From Fimbriimonadaceae bacterium (GTDB taxonomy: Bacteria > Armatimonadota > Fimbriimonadia > Fimbriimonadales > Fimbriimonadaceae), in assembly GCA_014380605.1 (NCBI GenBank), contig JACMJO010000099.1, positions 1 to 10,266 of the forward strand: 10,266 bases of DNA, in the 5' to 3' direction. Positions 1 through 8,076 of the stretch are shown here, piece after piece (the first letter of the stretch is position 1; every line of letters begins with the position of its first letter). The translations under genes and the position numbers were made by a program. The notes below the pieces were generated by a model. That model was not told the origin of the DNA and ran no database searches. It saw only the letters and a list, made by a program, of their open reading frames with translations.

Positions 1-1120
1 CGACATTGGGAGGCAAAAGGAGCGACATGCCCTGACGAGCCATGAAATAGTAAAGTCCTCCGCCCATGTCGCGGAGGGGTTTCTTGATTGGGTCGAACTC
101 CGATTTGCGAGTGCCATAGATCTGTAAGATGAATGGCTGGGCGGCGAAACTTCGATATAGGCCCATCGTATAGTCCATCGGGCTCTTGGTGCGTTGCATG
201 TAGCACTCTTCCGACCAGAACTCCGACGACGTGCCGATGGCCCGGAGAATGGCCCTTATGTCGCCGTCAGTCTTCTTCCAAACTCCAGCCAGCTTTTCGA
301 TCACCTTTGGCGAGGGATTGGAATAGGCGAAATACTCCCAAAGCTTGGTGCAGATGTATTTCGCGGTTTGGGGATGGTCGGCCAAGTGCTCCATCAAACT
401 CTCGGCATCCCAATTCTTGGTAATGCCCAGTATCGTCTTGTCGCCGTCGTCGTGCACGGCGGGCACGTAGCAAACGTTGTTAACGCCAAGCTTGCTTTTG
501 GCCGCCGTCGACCTCAGGTGCTCATAGTCGAACTGGAGACCCATACCCAAGTAGTGCACGGACCACCCGGTAAGCGCTCTGGCTGCCTCCAAAACGTCCT
601 TTTCGGTGTAGTTTCCTTCTCCAAGAGTGAAAAGTTCGAGAAGCTCTCTAGCAAAGTTGTCATTTGGGTGGAGGCGGTTGCTGGTGTGCTGGTCCAAGTA
701 CACATAGATCGACCCCTGTTTGAACAGGCTGACCAAAAGATCCTTAAATTTTCCTCGTCCTTTGGTTCGGATCGTCTCCAGATAGCCAGCCATCATCGGA
801 AGCTCGGCGACTTTCTCATAGTCCACGGCAAAGTGGTCATGCCAAAACAGCGCGAGCTTCTGCTCAAGTGGTCGCTGCGTCATAAACATTCTAAGGGCCC
901 AAAATGCCGCAAGGTGGTATGCGCCGGTGTCGATTCGCTTGTCGTCTTGGGCAGCAAACTCCCATGGGCTGATCGGGAACCCTTCGTCTTTATTCTCGTC
1001 GTTCAGCAAGGCATCGAGGGTTTTGTCCGGACCAAGTTTTTCAAACTTTTGACGTTCATACCGGCCCGCTCCCATCCCGAAGCGGCGAAGCAGGTGGCTA
1101 ATCTTCTGCGAATCCGTCAT
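1..1120 (-). CDS. DUF1800 family protein (3' end off the left edge)
   Basis: About 373 codons are visible, beginning at an ATG at 1120; the upstream in-frame codons reach a TGA within 15 nt with no earlier ATG, which fixes the start. The protein opens with HLLRRFGMG, the typical N-terminal signature of the DUF1800 family. It carries PNDNFARELLELFTLG near residues 152-167, the most conserved DUF1800 block, followed by AARALTGW. The last visible residues are PPNV, which in this family normally continues into a GW-containing motif, so only the C-terminal part is missing. DUF1800 proteins are uncharacterised, usually exported, and often lie beside a DUF1501 gene; such a partner would be off the left edge. 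No clear signal peptide precedes the domain here, and no strong Shine-Dalgarno sequence is visible. Family assignment is secure; the molecular role is unknown. Confidence 0.9.
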   Translation of the reverse strand, partial: MTDSQKISHLLRRFGMGAGRYERQKFEKLGPDKTLDALLNDENKDEGFPISPWEFAAQDDKRIDTGAYHLAAFWALRMFMTQRPLEQKLALFWHDHFAVDYEKVAELPMMAGYLETIRTKGRGKFKDLLVSLFKQGSIYVYLDQHTSNRLHPNDNFARELLELFTLGEGNYTEKDVLEAARALTGWSVHYLGMGLQFDYEHLRSTAAKSKLGVNNVCYVPAVHDDGDKTILGITKNWDAESLMEHLADHPQTAKYICTKLWEYFAYSNPSPKVIEKLAGVWKKTDGDIRAILRAIGTSSEFWSEECYMQRTKSPMDYTMGLYRSFAAQPFILQIYGTRKSEFDPIKKPLRDMGGGLYYFMARQGMSLLLPPNV

Positions 1121-1207
1121 GGTGTCATCATATCAACAATCTCTGGGGCGTCCAATGTTCATTGAGCAAAGTCCCAAAGTCCCGATCTGATTTGCCAATG
1201 GTCCCGC
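1121..1207. promoter_or_regulatory. Divergent intergenic region with a tandem 8-mer
   Basis: This 87-bp gap separates the start of the DUF1800 gene (minus) from the glycosidase-like gene (plus), so it should hold both promoters. It contains a perfect tandem repeat of AAAGTCCC at 1168-1175 and 1176-1183, which could be an operator or a chance duplication. No convincing -35/-10 pair can be assigned by eye on either strand. Promoter content is inferred from gene arrangement only. Confidence 0.35.
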
Positions 1208-2281
1208 GTGATAGGCTGCGGGCTCAAGAGGACGGATATTGGAGTCGTCATGCTGTTGCTCGCTCTTGCCATTAGCCAAGCCACTTCCAAACCGATCGCT
1301 CCCGAGCGCCCCCTGATATCCCTTTCATTCAGCGTGCCGTCCAACGCCGGCGAGGATGAGTATCTTGCGTCGATTCGCGAGCAGATAAGGTTTGGCCTTA
1401 ATGGCTTTTACATTTCAGTTAAGTGGGGAGACATTGAGACGAGCCCAGGATCGTACAATTTTAAGAGTCTGGAAGATTCGCTGGGATTAGCCAAGTTGCT
1501 CGGTGCAGATGTAGCGGTGAACTTCCAATCAATCGATACTACCAATCGTGGTCTTCCTTCCGACCTTGCAACTGCCGAATTTGACTCACCAGAGGTGCAG
1601 ACCCGATTCCAATCGTTTCTTGCTGAAGCAAGTAAAAAGCTGAATAAGAGAGTGAAGTGGATCAGTTTAGGAAACGAAGTAGATGCCTACTTGAGTGCCC
1701 ATCCGAATGAGGTTCCGGCATACCTTCAACTAATGCTGGCGGGCCGAAAACAGTTAAAACAAAGTTTTCTCTCCGCGTTAATAGGGGTGACATGCACCTA
1801 TGATGGTTATCAGAAAAACCCTGAACTAGTCGAGAAGCTTGAAGCCTGGACCGAAGTGGTCTTTATGACCTACTATCCGATGACCCAACAGTTCGGCCCC
1901 AGGCCGATCAGCGAAGTACCGAGCGACTTTGCAGCGCTAACCAAGTTGGCTGCAGGTAGAAAGCTGTTGTTGCAGGAGATTGGGCTTCCTGCATCAGAGA
2001 TTGTTGGTTCCAGCGAGCAGATCCAAGCTGACTTTGTCTCGGAGGTTTTCAAGCAATTGAGCAAACACTCAAGCCGTATTGCATTTGCCAACTACTTCCT
2101 GCAATACGATTTCCCGCCTCAACTCTTGGATGTCTTTGAAACCTATTACGGGATCAAGGACGAGAAATTTCGGGCATTTCTGGGATCGCTCGGGATAAGA
2201 AAAACGGATGGTACACCCCGCAAGGCGTGGTCACGCTTCCGCGATGAGACAATATCCTGGTTCAAAATCAGTAGCGTCTAG
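1208..2281 (+). CDS. Exported TIM-barrel glycoside hydrolase-like protein (clan GH-A type)
   Basis: A 357-residue protein. Residues 7-24 hold a KR pair followed by a hydrophobic run (IGVVMLLLALAIS), which fits a signal peptide or N-terminal anchor. The body reads as a beta/alpha barrel: GFYISVKWGDIETSPG near 66-81 resembles the strand-2 region of GH-A enzymes, LGNEV at 154-158 places Glu157 as candidate acid/base, and LLLQEIG at 253-259 places Glu257 as candidate nucleophile. The 100-residue gap between the two glutamates is normal for this clan. NEV replaces the usual NEP, and MTYYPM at 220-225 sits where barrels often carry a substrate-binding tyrosine. The start is uncertain: GTG at 1208 keeps the positive n-region, while ATG at 1250 has a GGAG 5 nt upstream but leaves an uncharged signal. 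Substrate unknown. The stop overlaps the stop of the DAHP synthase gene. Confidence 0.7.
   Translation: MIGCGLKRTDIGVVMLLLALAISQATSKPIAPERPLISLSFSVPSNAGEDEYLASIREQIRFGLNGFYISVKWGDIETSPGSYNFKSLEDSLGLAKLLGADVAVNFQSIDTTNRGLPSDLATAEFDSPEVQTRFQSFLAEASKKLNKRVKWISLGNEVDAYLSAHPNEVPAYLQLMLAGRKQLKQSFLSALIGVTCTYDGYQKNPELVEKLEAWTEVVFMTYYPMTQQFGPRPISEVPSDFAALTKLAAGRKLLLQEIGLPASEIVGSSEQIQADFVSEVFKQLSKHSSRIAFANYFLQYDFPPQLLDVFETYYGIKDEKFRAFLGSLGIRKTDGTPRKAWSRFRDETISWFKISSV
1241..1244 (+). promoter_or_regulatory. Ribosome binding site that argues for an alternative start at 1250
   Basis: GGAG lies 5 nt before an ATG at 1250, inside the glycosidase-like reading frame. It is the only good Shine-Dalgarno sequence near the N-terminus. 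If it is the one used, the protein is 14 residues shorter and begins MLLLALAIS. It leaves the choice between GTG 1208 and ATG 1250 open. Confidence 0.4.
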
Positions 2282-3318
2282 GGGATTGCAGTCGCAAGGC
2301 TCCGCAACATCTGCTTTGTTTGGCCAATGGACACGCAGCCGTCGGTCACACTCTGCCCGTAGACGGTTTCTGGTCCTATATCTTGTCGACCTTCGACCAG
2401 GTTGCTCTCGATCATCACCCCCAGAATTCCCTGAGAGCCACCCCTTAGCTGTTCGATAACACTCTCCAGTACGGCGCCCTGCAATCGGTAGTCTTTCTTG
2501 CTGTTGCCATGGCTACAGTCGATCATCACTTTGGCGGGCAATCCTTCCTTCGTTAGTCTCTCAATAGCCTTTTCAACATGTTCCGCCTCAAAGTTGGGCC
2601 CGGTACGGGATCCGCCCCGAAGGATGATATGGCAGTCCTCATTTCCATTGGTCTCCAAGATTGCGGCAATCGCCTGTTTGGTAACTCCCGGAAACCAGTG
2701 GCGGTTCCGCGCGGCAACAACGGCATCTACAGCCACCTGAACGTTTCCTTCGGTGTTGTTTTTGAACCCAACCGGCATCGAAAGGCCACTTGCGAGCTCG
2801 CGATGCACCTGGCTTTCCGTCGTTCGCGCGCCAATGGCCACCCATGACGTGACGTCGGAGATGTGCTGGGGAATCTGGGTGTCCAAGTATTCGGAGCCGG
2901 TCGGCAAGCCAAGAGCATTGACATCGACAAGAACTCGCCGTGCGATGCGGAGACCTTTGTTGATGTGGAAGCTCTCGTTGAGGTCGGGGTCATTGATGAG
3001 TCCCTTCCAGCCAACACTTGTGCGAGGCTTCTCAAAATAGGCCCGCATAATAACCAGAACCTTGTCCTTCACCTGGTCCGAAATCTCTTTAAGCTGGACC
3101 GCATAATCGACCGCCGCTACCGCGTCGTGGATCGAGCATGGCCCCACAATCGCCACCAATCGGTTATCTCGACCATGCAAGATGTCCGCGACCTGGTTTC
3201 TCGTCGTGGAGACCAAGTCGACGATCTCGTCCGTGATCGGAATCTCCTCCTGCAATATTGCAGGAGGAATCAGCGGACGGATTTGGCGGATACGGAGATC
3301 GTCGGTCGGGTGGTGCAT
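2278..3318 (-). CDS. aroG: 3-deoxy-7-phosphoheptulonate (DAHP) synthase, class I, AroG/AroF/AroH type
   Basis: This enzyme condenses phosphoenolpyruvate with erythrose 4-phosphate, the first step of the shikimate pathway. The 346-residue product aligns with E. coli AroG almost without gaps. Visible equivalents are metal ligand Cys61 (GPCSIHD), PEP-binding Arg92, Lys97 (MRAYFEKPRT), Arg165 (GARTTESQ) and Lys186 (VGFKN), then His270 (DCSHGN), Glu304 (ESNLVEG) and Asp326 (TDGC). Asp146, Pro150 and Ser180, where substitutions relieve feedback inhibition in E. coli AroG, are all retained, so allosteric control by an aromatic amino acid is likely; the effector cannot be read from this. The ATG at 3318 (MHHPTDDLRI) matches the AroG start. 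The frame stays open to 3561, but that extension overlaps the divergent gene and has no family counterpart. The symbol is by similarity; aroF or aroH would be equally defensible. Confidence 0.95.
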   Translation of the reverse strand: MHHPTDDLRIRQIRPLIPPAILQEEIPITDEIVDLVSTTRNQVADILHGRDNRLVAIVGPCSIHDAVAAVDYAVQLKEISDQVKDKVLVIMRAYFEKPRTSVGWKGLINDPDLNESFHINKGLRIARRVLVDVNALGLPTGSEYLDTQIPQHISDVTSWVAIGARTTESQVHRELASGLSMPVGFKNNTEGNVQVAVDAVVAARNRHWFPGVTKQAIAAILETNGNEDCHIILRGGSRTGPNFEAEHVEKAIERLTKEGLPAKVMIDCSHGNSKKDYRLQGAVLESVIEQLRGGSQGILGVMIESNLVEGRQDIGPETVYGQSVTDGCVSIGQTKQMLRSLATAIP

Positions 3319-3418
3319 AGCAGAGCGTTCCGTGCCGCTACGCTGCGGTTGAGGATATCTAAAGGATACCGGCACCAGACTAAACCAAGCCTTTGCATTG
3401 GACTTGCGACCTGTTACC
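3319..3418. promoter_or_regulatory. Divergent intergenic region between DAHP synthase and the CxxCH/ankyrin gene
   Basis: A 100-bp gap lies between two divergent starts and should hold both promoters. I see no convincing -35/-10 pair, no leader peptide rich in Trp, Phe or Tyr, and no T-box-like structure that would indicate attenuation of the aromatic pathway gene. The region is an inferred promoter area only. Confidence 0.3.
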
Positions 3419-5269
3419 ATGAGGTCAATGCATTTGAAATACCTTTCCGTTGCTATTGCCACAAGTGGCGTGATTCTGGGTTTTGCAACCATGCCTTCAC
3501 CGCCCAGGTCATCCGAAAAGGCAGTTGAGAAGGCGCTACCTATACTGCAAAGAAGCGCCAAGGTTTGGTTTCAGAAGACTAAGTGCGGTAGTTGCCATCA
3601 CCAGGCACTCAACATGGCGACAGTCGCAATCGCAAGCGAGCGGGGATTTAAAGTCGACGAGCAAAAGCGACTTGAACAACTGCAAAAATTCGCGGAACGC
3701 GGCAGCTTGAGTCGCTTCGATCAGTACGAGAGCACGGGGGCGATCAATGGCTCCGCAGGGTTTTCCTATTTCCTCTTTGCCATGGGGGCCGAGAACGTGC
3801 CGAAGTCCGAGTGGACGGATTCGACCGTCTACTACCTACTGGGCAAGCAAGCCGCTGACGGTCGTTGGCCGAGCTTCAGTCATCGCCCGCCGTTAGAAGC
3901 TTACGCATCCACCATGACCGCGATGTCGATACGGGGAATCAGTTTATATGCGCCTAAGCATCTTCGTCGACCGGCCAATGAGGCTATTGAGCGCGGTAAG
4001 AAGTGGCTTATTGGGTTGCAACCCCAGAATAACGAGGATGCCGCTTTCAAGGTGTTGGGACTGTATTGGTCGGGAGCCACTCAAGACCAAATCCATAGGT
4101 CCCGTGACCTCCTTTTGAAGCTTCAGCGAGGCGACGGGGGTTGGGCGCAATTGCCGACCAGGGACTCTGACGCCTACGCAACCGGTCAGGCTCTCGTTGC
4201 TCTGAATATTGCTGGAATCGCTACCGACCATCCGGTCTACCAACGCGGGGTCAACTACTTGCTGCGGAATCAATTGGCCGATGGCTCGTGGCTCATTACA
4301 ACCCGTCGGAGGCTCCCAGGACTGCCATACTTTGAAACCGGCTTTCCGCACCGTCAGCACCAGTTCATTTCGTTCGCTGGAACCGCTTGGGCCACCATGG
4401 CATTGGCGATCGAGAGCCGCTCAGAGGCGAGCCTTCCATTTTCGCGAACAATGGTTCCCGAGAGAAGAGGCAAACCTGCGGCCTACGCCATGAATCCCAA
4501 AGACGACCGCCTTTTTCGAGCGGTGGTGGAGGGCTCGCTCGATGACGTGAAGAAGGCGATAGCAGCCGGAGGCAGCGTTAATGGGCTTTCTAAGGGCGGC
4601 GCGACGCCGCTTTTGTATGCGGTTCGCGATCCACGCAAGGTGGAGCTGCTGCTCGCTAAGGGCGCCAACGCGAACTTCGTATCAAAACTGAAGTCGACGG
4701 CCATGATGCTCGCGGCGGAGAACCCCTGGAACCGAGAGTCTTTCGATTTATTGATCAAGGCTGGGGCCAACCCTCACTATCAACGTAGCGGTATGGAGAA
4801 CGTCCTCTCAACGGCGGCCACGACCGGTTCGTTCTCGGTTCTCAAGTCCTTGATCTCACACGGCGCGACGAAGAAGGAAATGCAGCTGGCAACCAAGCTC
4901 GGTGTATGGGCAGACCACCTCCCAACAGTTCAATTCTTCCTAGAAAATAGCGTTGATCCGGGATTCAAACCTGACGAACTGGCTGACCCACTTCTACTTG
5001 ATGCGGTGGTAGACGGTAAGACTGAAATCGTTCGGTACTTGCTCACAAGGGGTGCAGATGCCACCTTCGTAATGGACCCGGTTGGCATGTCGATCCTCAT
5101 GGTGGCTGCCATGTGCGACTCAGGTTCCACCGAGATCGTAGAAATGCTCCTTGCCAAAGGCGCCGACCCTAGTTACCGATCAAAGGAGGGCAAAACCGCA
5201 CTCAGCCTCGCCCAGAAATATGGAAACGACGAGATCGCCAAGGTGATCTCGTCGTTCAAGTCACGATAA
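3419..5269 (+). CDS. Exported CxxCH / squalene-cyclase-like toroid / ankyrin-repeat fusion protein
   Basis: A 616-residue multidomain protein. Residues 5-25 (HLKYLSVAIATSGVILGFAT) fit a signal peptide or N-terminal anchor. C56-G-S-C59-H60 is a c-type heme attachment motif, followed by a second His and Gln (CHHQ). Residues 105-335 show alpha/alpha-toroid repeats like those of squalene cyclases and prenyltransferases, with three QW-like segments (DGRWPSF, GDGGWAQL, DGSWLI), each followed by an alanine-rich helix. No DXDD cyclase catalytic motif is seen, so cyclase activity is unlikely. Residues 360-610 form about eight ankyrin repeats (for example VELLLAKGANAN, IVRYLLTRGADAT, IVEMLLAKGADPS). 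A binding or redox-linked periplasmic scaffold is plausible. Starts at 3398 (TTG) and 3428 (ATG) are possible; 3419 was preferred as the first ATG, though none has a good ribosome site. The gene stands alone. Confidence 0.85.
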   Translation: MRSMHLKYLSVAIATSGVILGFATMPSPPRSSEKAVEKALPILQRSAKVWFQKTKCGSCHHQALNMATVAIASERGFKVDEQKRLEQLQKFAERGSLSRFDQYESTGAINGSAGFSYFLFAMGAENVPKSEWTDSTVYYLLGKQAADGRWPSFSHRPPLEAYASTMTAMSIRGISLYAPKHLRRPANEAIERGKKWLIGLQPQNNEDAAFKVLGLYWSGATQDQIHRSRDLLLKLQRGDGGWAQLPTRDSDAYATGQALVALNIAGIATDHPVYQRGVNYLLRNQLADGSWLITTRRRLPGLPYFETGFPHRQHQFISFAGTAWATMALAIESRSEASLPFSRTMVPERRGKPAAYAMNPKDDRLFRAVVEGSLDDVKKAIAAGGSVNGLSKGGATPLLYAVRDPRKVELLLAKGANANFVSKLKSTAMMLAAENPWNRESFDLLIKAGANPHYQRSGMENVLSTAATTGSFSVLKSLISHGATKKEMQLATKLGVWADHLPTVQFFLENSVDPGFKPDELADPLLLDAVVDGKTEIVRYLLTRGADATFVMDPVGMSILMVAAMCDSGSTEIVEMLLAKGADPSYRSKEGKTALSLAQKYGNDEIAKVISSFKSR

Positions 5270-5341
5270 TGCTTGAATCTTTGATTGCTTGATTGCTAGA
5301 TTCAATTCAGCAACCAAGCATTCGAGCAATCAAGCAATTCC
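5270..5341. repeat. Convergent intergenic inverted repeat, possible bidirectional terminator
   Basis: The 72-bp gap between two convergent genes is built largely from variants of GCTTGATT and its complement. A perfect 14-bp inverted repeat pairs 5284-5297 (ATTGCTTGATTGCT) with 5325-5338. The left arm is itself a tandem repeat of TTGATTGC, and the 27-nt loop contains AGATTCAA, which can pair with TTGAATCT at 5274-5281, giving alternative folds. There is no clear T tract. A two-way transcription stop is the most likely role given the position. Confidence 0.6.
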
Positions 5342-8062
5342 CTACTTGTCTAAGGCAACCGCAACCTTGGCTTTGCTCCGAATCGCCGCTTGAGCCGCCG
5401 CTAATCTCGCGATTGGCACTCGGAAAGGAGAGCAGCTGACATAGTCCAAGCCGATCTGCTGGCAGAACTCGATCGACTCCGGATCGCCGCCGTGCTCGCC
5501 GCAGATACCGCACTTGAGGCCCGGACGCGACTTCCGACCCTCTTCTACCGCCATTCGCATGAGTCGGCCAACGCCAACCGTGTCGATCGTCTCGAATGGG
5601 TTTCGAGGAAGGATCTTCTGCTCGACGTACCGCTGAAGGAACTTGCCCTCCGCGTCGTCTCGCGAGTAGCCAAAGGTGGTCTGAGTAAGGTCGTTCGTGC
5701 CGAAGCTGAAGAACTGCGCATACTCGGCGATCTCGCCTGCGGTAAGAGCCGCGCGAGGAATCTCGATCATGGTGCCAAAGGTGTAAGGAATCGCCACGCC
5801 CTGCTCGGCAACGATCTTCTTCGCTTCCGACTCAAGCTGACCCTGCACGACCTTCAACTCATTGACCGTTGAAACAAGCGGGATCATGATCTCGGGAAGG
5901 ACCTTGACTCCTGCCTTGGTGAGCTTCGCCGCCGCCTGAAGGATGGCTCGGGTCTGCATGATGACCAAGCCGGGCAGAATGATGGACAGGCGCACGCCGC
6001 GCAGGCCGAGCATCGGATTCTGCTCCTTCATCGCTTCCACTTCCGCCAGAAGCTTCATCTTCTCTTCCAACTGGCTCCGAAGCTTGGCAGATGCATCATC
6101 GGTGGGGCTGGAGAAGCCGAGTCGAGTCTTTAGCTCCGTCGTCTCTCGGATGAGAGTCTCGTGGGAAGGAAGGAACTCGTGAAGGGGAGGATCGATGAGG
6201 CGGACCGTAACCGGCAAGCCGTCCATCGCTTCAAAAATGCCCTCGAAGTCGCTCTGCTGGACCACCTGAAGCTTGTCGAGCATGTCCTGTCGAACCGTCT
6301 CATCCTTCGTCAAGATCATCTCTTGAACGAGCGGTAGTCTATCGGCTTCGAAGAACATATGCTCCGTTCGGCAAAGGCCAATTCCCTCTGCCCCAAACTC
6401 AAGCGACTGCTTGGCGTCGCGAGGATTGTCGGCGTTGGCTCGGATGCCAAGCGTTCGGAACTCGTCTGCCCACTCCATCAAGATTCCAAAGGAGCCGCTC
6501 ACTTCAGGAGCGATCAGCTTGAGCGCGCCCAGGTAGACGTTTCCAGTGGAGCCGTCCATCGTAATGGTGTCGCCCTCTTTAATGATGTGGCCGCCAACCT
6601 TGAAGTGCTTGGTGTGGTCGTCCACGTCCAAAGCCTCGGCGCCCGCAACGCAGGGGATGCCGAAGCCGCGAGCAACAACCGCCGCGTGGGAAGTCTTTCC
6701 GCCGCGAGCCGTTAAAACGCCCTGAGCGGCAAGCATGCCGTGAACGTCATCGGGGTTGGTCTCATCTCGAACCAAGATCACCTTCTCGCCCGCTCCGCCA
6801 TGAACGCCTCGCTCAGCGGCGGTGTTCGCGTCGAATACGGCGATACCAACTGCGGCTCCCGGAGAAGCGGCAAGGCCGGTTGCCAAGAGGGTTGCGCCCT
6901 CAAAGGAAGCAGGATCGATGCGAGGGTGGAGGAGTTGGTCCAAATGCGATGCGGTGACTCGCTGAATCGCGGTCTCCTTGTCGATCAAGCCTTCCTTGAC
7001 CATCTCGACCGCCGCGCGGACAGCCGCGGGTCCGGTTCGCTTACCGGATCGGCACTGGAGCATAAACAGCTTGCCGTGCTCGATGGTGAATTCCAGGTCT
7101 TGAAGGTCCTTGTAGTGGCCCTCGAGGATGTCGCAAGTTCTTACGAACTCGTTATAAACCTCAGGATTTTGCTTCTCGAGCTCGCTGATGGGCACTGGCG
7201 TTCGCACACCGGCAACCACGTCCTCGCCCTGAGCATTCATCAGGTACTCGCCGTAGAGCAGCTTCTCGCCGGTGGATGGGTCGCGGGTGAAGGCGACGCC
7301 GGTTCCGCAGTCGTCGCCTGCGTTGCCATAAACCATCGACTGGATGTTGACCGCCGTTCCGATCTCGTCAGGAATCTTCTCGGTGCGGCGATAAACGATC
7401 GCGCGGTCGTTGTTCCAGCTGCGGAAGACCGCTTCAACCGACAGGTTGAGTTGCTCCCAAACGTCGGTTGGGAACTCTCGACCGGCGTTCTCCCGAACGT
7501 GGGCCAAGAACAGTTCGCAAACTTCTTTCAGCTGATCTGCGCTCAGATCCAAATCTTCGGTCGCGCCGACTTTCTCTTTGTACTTCTTGAAAATGTCTTG
7601 GTCGAACGCGTGCTTGCTCAGGCCGAACGAGACGTCGCTGAACATCATGATGAAGCGGCGGTAGCTGTCATAGACAAATCGCGCGTCGCCGGTCTCAGAG
7701 ATCATCGCCTGGACGGTGGTGGGGTTCAGACCGAGGTTCAAAACCGTGTCCATCATGCCGGGCATGGAGAACTTGGAACCGGATCGGACGGAGACCAGGA
7801 GGGGCTTGGTCGAGCCGCCGAAGGTCTTCTCCATCTGCTTCTCAAGGTCGGCAATCGCCGCTCGCATCTCGTCCTCAAGGCCAACGGGAAGGCGCTTGCC
7901 CTGCTCGTAGTACTCGTTGCAGACTTCGGTAGTGATGGTGAAGCCGGGGGGGTCGGGCAGACCGATGTTGCTCATTTCGGCGAGGTTGGCTCCCTTGCCG
8001 CCGAGGAGGTCGCGCATAGTAGCATTGCCCTCCCGAAAGAGGTAGACGCGCTTGTTGCTCAT
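5342..8062 (-). CDS. ppdK: Pyruvate, phosphate dikinase
   Basis: The enzyme interconverts pyruvate, ATP and phosphate with phosphoenolpyruvate, AMP and pyrophosphate. The 906-residue product is close to the usual bacterial length of about 870-900. The N-terminal nucleotide-binding domain has GGKGANLAEM (Lys23) and SVRSGS (Arg93) with the SMPGMMDT loop. The phosphohistidine domain has GGKTSHAAVVARG with catalytic His459. The C-terminal pyruvate/PEP barrel has GLCRTEHMFF, RGVRLS, TMIEIPRA, FGTNDLTQ and CGICGEHGGDP, where Cys854 is the general acid/base. All key residues are present. The ATG at 8062 (MSNKRVYLF) matches the family start; a longer frame to 8164 has no family counterpart. No PPDK regulatory protein gene lies nearby, so any control by phosphorylation of Thr457 cannot be inferred. 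It probably forms its own transcript; the convergent repeat at 5270-5341 lies just past its stop. Confidence 0.97.
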   Translation of the reverse strand: MSNKRVYLFREGNATMRDLLGGKGANLAEMSNIGLPDPPGFTITTEVCNEYYEQGKRLPVGLEDEMRAAIADLEKQMEKTFGGSTKPLLVSVRSGSKFSMPGMMDTVLNLGLNPTTVQAMISETGDARFVYDSYRRFIMMFSDVSFGLSKHAFDQDIFKKYKEKVGATEDLDLSADQLKEVCELFLAHVRENAGREFPTDVWEQLNLSVEAVFRSWNNDRAIVYRRTEKIPDEIGTAVNIQSMVYGNAGDDCGTGVAFTRDPSTGEKLLYGEYLMNAQGEDVVAGVRTPVPISELEKQNPEVYNEFVRTCDILEGHYKDLQDLEFTIEHGKLFMLQCRSGKRTGPAAVRAAVEMVKEGLIDKETAIQRVTASHLDQLLHPRIDPASFEGATLLATGLAASPGAAVGIAVFDANTAAERGVHGGAGEKVILVRDETNPDDVHGMLAAQGVLTARGGKTSHAAVVARGFGIPCVAGAEALDVDDHTKHFKVGGHIIKEGDTITMDGSTGNVYLGALKLIAPEVSGSFGILMEWADEFRTLGIRANADNPRDAKQSLEFGAEGIGLCRTEHMFFEADRLPLVQEMILTKDETVRQDMLDKLQVVQQSDFEGIFEAMDGLPVTVRLIDPPLHEFLPSHETLIRETTELKTRLGFSSPTDDASAKLRSQLEEKMKLLAEVEAMKEQNPMLGLRGVRLSIILPGLVIMQTRAILQAAAKLTKAGVKVLPEIMIPLVSTVNELKVVQGQLESEAKKIVAEQGVAIPYTFGTMIEIPRAALTAGEIAEYAQFFSFGTNDLTQTTFGYSRDDAEGKFLQRYVEQKILPRNPFETIDTVGVGRLMRMAVEEGRKSRPGLKCGICGEHGGDPESIEFCQQIGLDYVSCSPFRVPIARLAAAQAAIRSKAKVAVALDK

Positions 8063-8076
8063 ATTAAGGTTGATTA

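Noticed and set aside
194..1165. A 323-codon open frame on the plus strand
   Set aside because: It lies opposite the DUF1800 gene, whose conserved motifs are on the minus strand; its translation shows no domain.
3319..3418. Attenuator or aromatic-amino-acid leader upstream of DAHP synthase
   Set aside because: No leader peptide rich in Phe, Tyr or Trp and no terminator/antiterminator pair can be seen.
2863..3528. A 221-codon open frame on the plus strand
   Set aside because: It is antisense to DAHP synthase and overlaps the start of the ankyrin gene in another frame.
3319..3561. N-terminal extension of DAHP synthase
   Set aside because: The family start aligns at 3318; the extra codons overlap the divergent gene and look non-coding.
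3419..5269. Active squalene or triterpene cyclase
   Set aside because: No DXDD catalytic motif, and the toroid segment is too short for a full two-barrel cyclase.
5281..5340. CRISPR-like repeat
   Set aside because: The repeated units are about 8 bp, partly inverted and without unique spacers of regular length.
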